Positions 35,001 through 45,006 of a stretch of DNA of 64,000 nucleotides are shown in pieces; the first letter of the stretch is position 1; the number at the start of each line of letters is the position of its first letter. The notes below the pieces were generated by a model. That model saw only the letters and a list, made by a program, of their open reading frames with translations. It was not told the DNA's origin and did not search any database. A program made the translations under genes and the position numbers. Source of the DNA: Volvox africanus (taxonomy: Eukaryota > Chlorophyta > Chlorophyceae > Chlamydomonadales > Volvocaceae); contig BSDZ01000021.1 in assembly GCA_030268105.1 (NCBI GenBank), forward strand, positions 62,001 to 126,000. Direction: 5' to 3'.

Positions 35001-37266
35001 AACCCCCGACCTCTACCCCCGACCTCTTCAAAGAACACGTCTCTGTGGAATGCCCTGCAGGTATTTGTTCTATTCCCTGGATTTGGACCATTCAGGGTCG
35101 CTCAACTTCCAAGAGCTCAAGGTGAATTTATGGCCAGCATGTGGCCGCGTATGAAGCTTCGGACTTCGGCACAGGCCTCCTCGTGAAGCTCGTGCCCTCT
35201 TGTTCTCTCAGCGTCTAATGTTTTTCACAGGAAATGTAGGAGAGCGGGTGGCAGGCTGGCAAGCCAGAGAAAGGGAGGACTGGGAAAGGCTGTTCTTAAT
35301 TGGTGCTTGCAATGTCCCACGGCTGGAGTTAAGTACTTAGTGCTGCGGGGAGCACGTCTCCTGGGAAAGTCACCGCTCACTGGCCACTGTGACGTGCTTC
35401 GTGGCATCAAACTTTCTTATTGGCATCAGCCATCCAGCCCAGTGTATATTTCTCATTCGCGGCTCTTCAACCGTATCTCCCACCCATCGTGTGTACGCAT
35501 CCGGCCTCGTGTCTTCGCCGAGCAGCTGCTGGCCCAGCGAATGGATCCGGACACTAGCGAGGAGACTGTGTCAGCCACCCTGGAGTACATGGATCGTGAC
35601 AACACGGACTCGGTAGGGCCGGCTTGAACAGGTCTGAGAGGCGTGTGTGGACAGACAAAAAGGGGTACAAAGGGGGTCCCCCTGTAAGGCGGTGAAAGCA
35701 CATGTGTGAGGGGCACACAGGGCGCCAGCATAACGCAACTCTTGAGAGAAGGTGCAGCAGGAGCTAAGTCTGCTGCAGTAGGTGGTGAGGGCGGTGGTGC
35801 GTATCTCAGCATGCGTTGCGAAGGCATCGAGATTCCACGAGCTCTATTTCTAGGCCCGGGCTCAGGCCGCTGCATCAGTACATCCGAACGGTTACAATAC
35901 GCCCACGTGCGACAGCCCCGCGTCAGTTCCGGATGGTTCCTGTCCACATCCTGTGATGCTGCATAGAAAGGGCTAATGCTGGCAAATGTGGCTGTCCTTT
36001 CTTAGTGCTGCTCACCAACGGCGCGACACATCCCGCTCGCGTCTGGGGAAGGGGAGAGAAGAGGACATAGTAGAGCCAATCAGTAGCTCTCTTAGGCCGG
36101 CTCTGCCTGTACCTCTGCTTCCGCCGGCCCCAATGCCCGTGCACCCATGTGCAGGTGTCTGCGGAGGAGTTTGTAGATGCTATGACGGTGCTGCTTGCTC
36201 ACGTGGACAACGAGACGGAGCTGGACGATATGGTGCAGCGCATGTTGCACATGCGAGGGGGCGTGGACCCCGCCAACGAGGTGGAGCCGGCGCCGCTGGC
36301 GGCCTTTGTGAGGGCGCTGCGCACCCATTTAGTCGCAGCCCAGGTAGGGAAGGGCAACATGGGACTTAAGGGAACGGGGTTTCGCACTAGGGGATTGGGG
36401 AAATGGGCCCCAGCGTGAGATTGAAAGCAAAAAGAACGGCAAGACAGGCACCTGGATACACATGGAAAATTAATTGAGTCTAGGTTCGTCAAGTGTAGGT
36501 TCGTCAGGGTCTGCCGGTTGCCAACGTGGCCTAGGGGGACGCGCACACATCTGAAAGTGTATTGTCACGTCATGACCCTGCGTCCAGCCGATCTTTTACG
36601 GCTGATCTCTGGGCCTCCGTAGGCTGATTTCGCGGCACGGATGTGGCTGTAGCTCAAGAACGGGTAGTGTTGCCCAAAGCTACAGATATTTTTTGTGATA
36701 TATAAAGTATGCATTTGAATCCTTTTCCTTTCGCGCATCATTACAACCCGTCCGGACACCGCTGAACTGTTCCCATCGTTCCTCTGCTACCCGTGCAGTT
36801 ACCCACCAGCACCGTCATGGACAAGCTCACCGGCCGCCAGCCCATCGTACTGCTGGACGTGCGGCCCGAGGAGGAGCGGCAAGTGTCTGTCATGCCCGGT
36901 GCTATCCCAATTACGCTGCAGCCCGCACCGGCTGCTACGTGGGGCTATGCACTTGCAGGCGGCCCCGGCCCTGCGGCAACACTCATCCGCGAGGCCTTGG
37001 CCAGCGCATCAGCCGCGGCGCAGCCATCGGCACAGCCGCCCGTGGTTGTGGCGTACTGCTCGACGGGTGAGCTGGGCGGTGTGGCGGCCTTGCTGCTGAG
37101 CGAGGCGCTGCGAATCACAGTCTACAATATATGCGGCGGCATCATCAACTATTACAACCAGGGCGGGTCTGTCATACGAGTCGCTGATGTCAAGCAGGTG
37201 CAAGCGCTGCACCCGGGGAGCAACCAGCAGCGCGCATTTATCACAAGGCCAAACAACTATCGGTGA
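29089..37266 (+). CDS. EF-hand / DPY30-like / rhodanese protein (672 aa, 16 exons)
   Basis: Exons: 29089-29150, 29259-29310, 29512-29595, 30256-30331, 30671-30743, 31192-31243, 31603-31731, 32032-32101, 32677-32768, 33403-33653, 34100-34274, 34798-34895, 35061-35121, 35526-35612, 36155-36343, 36799-37266; the frame is kept throughout. Five canonical EF-hand loops: 52-63 (DLNGDMQVSAEE), 111-122 (DRDHSGFIEMHE), 147-158 (DTNQDSKVSMDE), 412-423 (DLDHSGSLNFQE), 448-459 (DRDNTDSVSAEE). Three degenerate loops lie near 16-27, 309-320 and about 350, so the eight form four pairs. Residues 204-226 (WLEAEVLPTLKQGLLELV) and 247-264 (WRPFSPMRWLSEWLLNAA) resemble the two helices of a DPY30/RIIa motif with an insertion. 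Residues 518-672 are a rhodanese domain with Cys604 in the loop AYCSTGELGG. Likely a calcium-regulated protein; the DPY30-like helices hint at scaffold or axonemal docking (inference). A free catalytic Cys is compatible with sulfurtransferase activity. Confidence 0.87.
32545..32662. repeat. (CTGCCA)n hexanucleotide array at a splice acceptor
   Basis: About nineteen copies of CTGCCA, with some CTGCCG variants. The array ends only about 14 nt before the 3' splice site of exon 9 (starting 32677) of the EF-hand/rhodanese gene. It replaces a normal polypyrimidine tract. It reads as Leu-Pro in one frame and Ala-Val on the other strand; neither is a real protein. Confidence 0.9.
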
Positions 37267-37911
37267 TTGTTCAGCGGCTGCGGCTGCGGTAGCGGTAGTC
37301 GTGGTGGCGGTGGTAGTAATGCAGCGGCTGAGGTTGCGGAGGTGGCGGCATGTCCGATGCGGGGTGACATGTGGAGGAGGACAGCTGGTCTGGGCGGTGG
37401 CGATGGTGTGCGGTAGGCGCCGACTGGGTAAGAATGCGGGAAAGACACCCATCCATTGCCCCGTCACTGCCAGTCCTGATGCTGGGACAATGGGGGTGGC
37501 TGGAGATGTCATGCTGCTGTCCTGTGCGTATGTGGGAGGGGGGGAGAGGGGGGTTGATGTCTTAGCACCCCTTGTTCGCATGAGAGCAGTTATTCGCGTA
37601 GAGCAGTTAAAGAATGATCCACCGGTGAGACAATTCGGATGCCACACACGCCGACCGCTTGTGCCCACTAATTGTATAGCCAGCTCCACTGCATGGTTGC
37701 TTTGGTTACCCCATGGTGTATAGTTTTCAGGCGATCGAGTTAATGTGCCCTCTTCTGTTCACAGTCACAGTCCATACAGCTGAGGTATCCTCAGGCTGTG
37801 CGACACGAGTCATCAACCAGTCATTCCGAAAACAGTGTGACTTGTCCCGTGTTCTGCCTCGCCCACCACATCCCACCAATGCTTAGGATGTGAAACAATC
37901 TAGCTGTTCTG
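37267..37911. other. Intergenic region between convergent genes
   Basis: 3' flank shared by the EF-hand/rhodanese gene (plus) and the WDR74 gene (minus). It is GC-rich just after 37266 and pyrimidine-rich near 37960 and beyond. No TGTAA for the plus-strand gene was noticed within 600 nt. No gene seen. Confidence 0.5.
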
Positions 37912-37916
37912 TTACA
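37912..37916 (-). terminator. Candidate TGTAA poly(A) signal of WDR74
   Basis: TGTAA on the minus strand (TTACA on plus), about 430 nt downstream of the WDR74 stop codon. It is the first such element found in that direction. Confidence 0.4.
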
Positions 37917-38346
37917 CAGTCCGCCCGCTCGCTGCTCGGTTTGACAAGAGCCTCTGCTTCCCGCTCTCCCCCCCCCTCGTTATTATGCCTCGTCTATTCG
38001 ACTACCCCCCTCTTCCTTCCAGCTCCCCAACCCACACAGTATTCGCACATGCATATCCAACTCACACGGCATATTCCTTAACACATACCACCGCCACTTC
38101 CACGAGCGCCACTCCATACCATACCAGACACAGCACCCACACCCCCACCACCAACCCCCCTACTAACCGCGGGGGATGATGCAACATAAGGCGCAGCGGG
38201 GCTACCATCTGTTCCCAATGAATCACTAGCCCATGCTCATGGCTGAGCGGCCCCCTAATCCTTCAGAGGCCCCTCCCCACCACCACCACTGCATCTCACC
38301 GCTTGTTGCAGTTTTTTTCTACACAAACAACGAGACATCTAGTCTT

Positions 38347-41300
38347 TCACTCCTCATCAGCCCCTTCATGCCGATCGCGCTTATGCGTCTTCTTTCTCTC
38401 ACTGCCCTTACCCTTACCCTTATCGTCCCCTTCCTTGCCCCTCCCCCCCGACCCTTCTTTGCTCTGGCTTTCCTTGCCGCCGCTCCGTCGCCTTCCCTCC
38501 CGCCCTTTCTTTAAATCCTCTTTCCGCGCCTTCTTCCTCTTCTCCTCGCTTCTGGGTGCTACCGGCTGCCGCTCCGATCGATTTCCTGCGGGGTAACGAA
38601 AGGTTGGTCATGCGGGAGGTCGAGAAGGTGGCGACGGTCCCGGTTCAGATCGTCCTGACGCTACCCATTCCGTTGGACCGCTCCATGTGGCGCCCGATGG
38701 CTATGATGCCCACACCCTTTTGCCCACCCCATTCCTCCTCCCCCTCGCCTACCTCCTCGCCCCCTATATGTTCCCCGGTCCCCCGGTCTCTGTCATGGTC
38801 GTGTCTCACAAACAAAATCGGTCACAGTCAGTTAGCTCTGGCTCGATTGGCACCCGCCTCACCTGCCTCCTCCCCCTCTCCATTCTCCGCCTCTACACCG
38901 CCATTAGCGCTATCATCCGCTTTCCTGCCTCCGTCCTCATCCTCGTCAATCTCCTCCTCGCCCCCCGCCGCGTTGGTCTTTCCGGGGGTAGGCAGCCAGG
39001 CCACCCCCGTCAGCGCCTGAGGGATTGAAGCACAAGTCGGTAAGAGTCAGCTACATGGATGCATCACACACTACACGGACCAACAGCAGCTGTAATAAAC
39101 CCTAAGGACGGGTCTTGAAGGAAAAGGGGACGTCTCAGGTCAGGGCGTGTCGTGCTCCTGGACCCGACCTCCCCTCCATCGATCACCGAACGTCGTCGAT
39201 ATGCACCTCCCAACATCTTTTGTTCCGTAGGGCCCTTCGTGCGCATCCAAGCCAACGAGGTTACCTGCACCACGCCGCCATCATCCGCTCTAATGACACC
39301 TCCTTCCCTCCCCACATTCATCTCTCTCTCCCTCTCTCTCTCCCTCTCTCTCTCCCTCTCTGTCAAACACACACTCACCTGTTTCAAGTACACCTTGGTA
39401 AGGAGTTGTCGGTTGGTGGTTAAGTGCACTCGGAGATGGCGGTCCAACGACACGGAGGCGATCAGCGGTTGATAGGGATGCAAACTTAGGGACCGAATCT
39501 GCAATGGATTTGTGAAAAAAAGAAAAGGAAGGCAAAGGAACGCAATCACTTCACATTGCTAAGTTAGCGGCTGCACTGCTCCGTACAAAACAAGTACGAT
39601 GACATACGATGATATATATCGGGAGAGAATAGGCAAATCCACAACGGCAGAGACACACAAGTGGAATGCCGTGGATTCGTGTGCACGGGCACCGGCGAGA
39701 AGTCCGGACTGACGAATCGTAAAAGGGGTGACGGACGCCTCTCATATACGGCATATCGCGCAACTGTCCACAAGCGGGAGATTGGACCCTTCACCCCCCA
39801 GCCACCCACCCCGTCCCCACCCAGGCGTCGTTTCTCCAGTGCCAGCACCAGGATTCGTTTCATTCGACTTCCGCACCCACCCCCACCAGCACCACCAACA
39901 ATCTGATTCCTGCTTCCACCAGCTGGCCCCGAAAGAGATTAGCTTTGCACCCCACATGGCATCACTCACTGAACCCGCGGAGCCCTTGAGCGCGTGACCC
40001 ATGGACACCCGACTTGGGGCCTGCCGCATGTCGAGAGCCTCCACCTGCCCACGACCGTTACCCGCCCACACCCGAGATCCTGCACGTGTGGGGGTGGGTG
40101 GGTAAAGAAAAATTGAGGGTTAAGGAGGTTGGGGCGGTGACTGCCTTCTGTCTCATAAATTACAGACATAACCATTGAACGCTGTCATACAACGCTGCAA
40201 ATCACGGTATGTCTGTATGTCTGGACATGAGGCTGAGGGATGTGCCATCAGCAATGTGCCATTCTCCTTAGCCCCATCCATCGATGATCAAGACACGAAT
40301 TTTTAGGAATTTATGACTCAATCCAGCCCCTCCAGAAGTTGCAGCACAACGTCTTCAATGCGATCCCCCCCAAAGCATCACCTTGATAAAGTTTGATAAT
40401 GAACACCGCCGTGCATGACTCGCTTCCTACCACTTCATGTAAGTCCAACAAGCTAGCTCGTGGCGCCACATCCACATCCATCCTATCCTGGAACTTCACC
40501 ACACCCAACCCGTACCCACGAAAGTCGTTTAAATAGCCCGAACAAGTGAACGCATGGCATGCGGACACCCATAAGGCCCCGCAGGCCGATGTGGACTGAG
40601 GTGACTGACTGTCAGCCGTCCCATCATACACGCACATACACACACAGACCCGCCGTACCCACTCCTCCTGCTCCTCACCATCCGGTTGGGGCAACAGTAC
40701 GGTGATGCGCCCCTCGCCCCAAACCACCTCCGACTGCGGTTTGCGCCCCGCTCTCATGTCGTACAACCAGAGCTTGTATTTTGCCGTACCCACCAGCACC
40801 TGATAAAGTCATCCCGGGCGCAAGGTTCAAGGCAAGAAGCGGCATACCGTTTGGAGGGGGGGGGTCGGGAAGGGGACGGCCCTCCTGGCACTGGCAGCGC
40901 AGAAAATGTACGGCAGGCGCACGCAAGGTGCATGTCATTAAAAGCACGATGCTGGAGGAGCAAATCGGCACTAACTCTGTTGCCCTGGTGAAACCGTACA
41001 TCCTAAAATTTTTCAAGGAAAACCATAAGGCCTCTTTTCCCCTTCCCCTCGCATAGTTCAACCGCTAACCGGCATTCTCAGTCCCAGCTTACCAGCTGGT
41101 CGTCGCGGCCGGGCACGTACGACACTGCCGTCACATGCGCCAAGTCATGTAACCCGGACCTTGAGGGCTTTCCCCCCCTCCCAGCAAATATGGGTTCCGG
41201 AGCAGCGGACGAGGAGGCTGAGCTGGAAGCTGTCAGATCCCATACACGCAACTGGTGACCGTCCCCCCCCACTGCCACATGGCGCCCGCTCGAGCTGACG

Positions 41301-44300
41301 TCCTGAGAGAAGGGGGGGGAGGTGGGCGGGTGCGTCAGCGGCCCCGCGGAGGCGAGTGAGCGAGCGAACGAGTGAGTGACGGCGATGAGAATTCCGGAGG
41401 GAGTGTGTGAAGCGTTGTTGGGTGAAGGGGCCGGGACGCAGGGATACGGGATGCAGGGGCGGGGATGGGAGAAAGGAGATGGTAGCACATGGTTACGTGG
41501 AGGCACGGCACACACATACACACACGTCATATATCCTCACGTATGGAATGAAAGTAACCCCCACGTGGGGTACGACGGCTTAGGCTTTAGAGCGCTTTGC
41601 TATTCAATGTTCAAGCCATAAAGCCTGAGTTCAAGTTCAAATACCCGTACGTAAATAAACAGCGCACACACATTTTCCCCCTCCCGCCCCCACTATTTGT
41701 TGATCTTCCCTGGTTAAGCTGGTACGGCTGCTGCGCGCTGCCCCCTTCCCTCCCTCCCCCCCTCACCATGTCTTGCACGTCACTGATGGTTTGCATCCGT
41801 ACAACCTCCCGCCACCTGCCCCGACCGAAGAAGCCGCCAGCCGCCCCCGCCGCCGCCCGCTGCTGCTCCTCTTCCCAGGTACGCACCACCCCCGTGGCTC
41901 CCCCTCCGCCACCGCCACCGCCACCGCCGCCGCCGCCGCGGGTGGCACCATTCTCGTCGTCGTCGAATCCGTCAACGTCATCCTGGCCGTCACCGCCTTG
42001 TCGCCCTAGACGCCCCCCTTCCTCCGGCTGATCGTAACCGTGCACCGCCACATGGCCGCCGGCTGTACATGTCACCAGGCGCAGCTTGTAGGAGCTACAA
42101 CGGAAGTCAGTGATAGGAGCGGACGGATGAGAGGGGCAAGTACGGTTTTAGAATGGATTGGAATGGCAGTGCAATGGAGCGGAGTTGAAGAGGAGTGGAG
42201 TGGAGTGAGAAGGGAGAAGGCGAATAAACCAATCCTGTTGCTGCCGCCAAAGAGCAGCTGTACCAGGAAGGGAAGAACAGGATGTGCTTTCAAGTTCGGA
42301 GGGAAAGACTTCCGACCCAACCCCCAAGGGACGTTAGCGGGCGTTTTCACGAGGGGCAAAGGTGGGTAAAGATGGTGGCTAGCGAGCCCTGTCCGGCCGA
42401 AAGCCAGGCGGGGTTAGTGCCGAACAACGGACTCGAGCAGAAACCCTGTGTCAAAGGGGGGAAGGAAAGTAAACGAATCCTGGTGCTGGTGCTGGTGCTG
42501 AAGGAAGGAGGACTAATAGTGAAGGTCGGATGGGGGATGGCGAAGGGGAGAAGGGGGGCCCGCACAGGTAGACCAAAGCAGGCACGAGGGCCGGAGGCGG
42601 CTGACCCCAGCCAGCAGGCAAACCGGTTGACCGGTCACCCTCCCTCGCCCCCACCCGTTACTCCCTATTGCGGCCCCCTCCGGCCCATTCCTCCCCCCCC
42701 CGGCCGCCAGCTTCTGCCCATCACTGCCACCCAGCCATCGCGACACAAGCTAAGGACGCGCTCCATCAATCCCACGGCGTCCCGCCCTTTTTCTAGGGCC
42801 CTCCTCTCCTTAGGCCCCCCTCTCCCCTCCACCACCTGGTCGCCCCGGTTCCCCCCCTCCACTTCGGGCCATGTGGTCCATGTGCCTAGGGCTGTTGTGT
42901 ACCCGTCAACAAACCTTCCCCCCAAACCCTGCTTCACCCCCGGCCCGCCACCCTCGGCCCATCACGCACCCCTCCCCGCCGGCGACCATCCTCAGTCCCC
43001 GCAGCTCATTTGACGACGTTTCGGAGCGGCCGGATGTGATGGCGGGCGGCGCGGCGCGGAACGACCCCACCTCGACTGCGCCCACCGCCCCCGAGTCGGG
43101 GCCCCCTCCCGCCACAGGCCGAGCAGGGACGTGGAGAGTCACTCGGCCCCCGCCGCGGGCAGCTGCTACCAGGATGCTGTCTGAAAGGGCGAGAAGAAAC
43201 ATATGGGTGGTAAGACGGTGAAAACGGCAAAGCCGAACCGAGGAAAATGCCCGTCCCCGACACATTGCTGTTGCCGTAAAATCCAGATGACTTCCCCCAC
43301 GACACTGGTTGAGGAAAAAGTCTGGTGACGGGCGTCGGCAGAGGTAAGGGGAGGGAACGGAAGGAGTACGGAGGAACGCATGGGAGGAACGAACTCCAGG
43401 GGGCAGTGGATCAAAGATTGGAGCTGCGGGGCAGCAAGCCGGCTGACGGCATCTGCGCATTTACGCAATGCCATTCGCCTTCCCCTTCCCCTCCAGCGCG
43501 TCGACAGTATAGATGCCTCTTATCTGCCAGCCAGCCCACCGGGGGAGAGGGGAAAGGCAGGAGTACACACGAACTGCATCCCTAAAGGCCAAAGCTGTCA
43601 TTTACCCTCCCTGCCCCCCCCCCCCCGGCTCGGAGCATCGAGAGCCCCGTCGCCACACAAACCGGTATTAACCAATCCAGTCACAATCTAACCCAACCCA
43701 ACCCAACCCAGTCCACCTGCACCTCCTCCACGGGGTTTCCCTTACCCCGATGCCCACCTGAGTCCCACTCCGGGCTGTGCACCTGAAGGCGGGTAATGCC
43801 CTGCTGCCTGTCGGGCTGACCCCTGGGAACCGAAAAATGGGAGCGTACAGAGGGAGGAACGGAGGGAGGGAGGCATGGAGAAAGGGAGAGGGAGGGAGGG
43901 AGGCATGGAGCAAGGGAGAAGGAGGGAGGGAGAAGGAGGGAAAGAGGGTGGGAGATGGAGAGGGAACAGAGGGAAGAGTGAATATGTAGAAATGCGGGTC
44001 AGCATGTGGGTCATACGTATGGTGCAATGTGAAGCTTGGGATACCGCGGGAAGCAGCCTTACGGGGTGTGAGGCCACCGGCTGTAAAGCGATCGTGGTCA
44101 GGGACCCGTGCGCGGGTGTGGAAGCGGGGAAGACTGGTGAATCCCACCGCGTGCACGACGCCCCAGCATTTATTTCTCGAAATATTAATAGAAGGAGATA
44201 TATCCAATTCGCAGTTCATAATCCTTTGGCATAGAAGGAGAAGTTCGATGGTTGTCCGGCGCCGCCGTCAAAGTCGGAGCTTCGGTTGACTTACCAGCGT

Positions 44301-44539
44301 TGCTTAGCTGCCGCCTCCTCCCATTTGTTCCCGGATGGGACTTCGGTAACTGCATGACACCAATGCGCGAAGAGTATATAATAATCCCGGTGGCAAAACC
44401 GTCGGCGTGACGGCATTCAATCCCTTAGTTGTTCCAGCGTACCCTTCAAAAGGCCCAGCTCGTCTGCGGCCAATATGCGATGGGATGGAGGTGCAGGCAC
44501 GTCCTCGTGCCTAGCTTTACGTTTGCCGCCTTCGCCCAT
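38347..44539 (-). CDS. WDR74/Nsa1-type WD40 ribosome-biogenesis protein (573 aa, 11 exons)
   Basis: Seven-bladed WD40 protein. In yeast and animals this family (Nsa1/WDR74) acts in nucleolar maturation of 60S pre-ribosomes. Exons on the minus strand: 44539-44443, 44349-44295, 43822-43746, 43180-42970, 42094-41767, 41302-41093, 40799-40679, 40079-39970, 39498-39379, 39016-38863, 38585-38347; phases agree at every junction. Diagnostic pieces: DELGLLKVTEV (blade 1), KQRWGQPD, DSILVAAARGG, RLVTCTAGGHVAVH, GRHVAVGGDGHQLRVWDL, VLVGTAKYKLWLYDMRAG, RVWAGNGRGQVEALDMRQ, and the hallmark last blade IRSLSLHPYQPLIASVSLDR followed by TKVYLKQ. An acidic Gly-rich insert with a 13-Gly run lies near residues 175-215. 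After the propeller come an acidic segment (EEEIDEDEDGG) and a highly basic Lys/Arg tail, as expected for a nucleolar protein. It is divergent from the Gln-rich gene. Confidence 0.93.
39318..39362. repeat. (CTCTCTCTCC)n tract
   Basis: Pyrimidine-rich tandem repeat in WDR74 intron 9. On the sense (minus) strand it is a GA-rich run 16-60 nt after the 5' splice site. Confidence 0.85.
43849..43964. repeat. GGGA-rich minisatellite upstream of a WDR74 acceptor
   Basis: Imperfect direct repeats built from GAGGGAGGGAGGCATGGAG units. On the sense (minus) strand this is a pyrimidine-rich tract of about 115 nt, immediately upstream of the 3' splice site of WDR74 exon 3 (43822). It may serve as an expanded polypyrimidine tract. 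Confidence 0.8.
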
Positions 44540-44969
44540 GGTTGCGATTTACTAAGCCAGTGTAATATACATAAGATAGCGGCACCGCTCTATTAATTAA
44601 CAACCCGATGGCAAGATACAATAACTGCTTAATGACAGCAACATAAAAAAATTGCACAGAACTGGTAACTCCTAACTGAATCTTAACCCAGCTGGATTAT
44701 CGCGAAAAGATAGTGAGGGAGAGGATCTGGTCACTTAACAACTTATATCCTTAGTTTTATGTGCGCAATAACTTGACTTGTTGTTTGAAATATGTTGGCG
44801 TCGAACCAGGGGTCATTTCGAGGCCCTTTTTCCTGCCCGGAACGGCCGGTAGCAACCTTGCAACGCATGTTCTGGTATCTCTTCAATAAATATTATGCGA
44901 GCGGTTCATGACTTCCTCTCTCTTTGTCGCGTAAGCTAACGTAATCCTATACCACAATCAACTCGAAAC
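44540..44969. promoter_or_regulatory. Divergent upstream region of WDR74 and the Gln-rich gene
   Basis: 467 bp separate the two start codons (44539 and 45007). AT-rich, with no unambiguous TATA box found. It must contain both promoters unless there are upstream non-coding exons. Confidence 0.5.
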
Positions 44970-44996
44970 ATGGAGCACATCAAGGCTCATCCCTGA
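44970..44996 (+). promoter_or_regulatory. Upstream ORF before the Gln-rich gene
   Basis: ATG followed by seven sense codons and TGA (MEHIKAHP), ending 10 nt before the predicted start codon at 45007. If it lies in the transcript it could reduce initiation at the main ORF. The transcription start is unknown. Confidence 0.4.
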
Positions 44997-45006
44997 GCAT
45001 TCCTTG

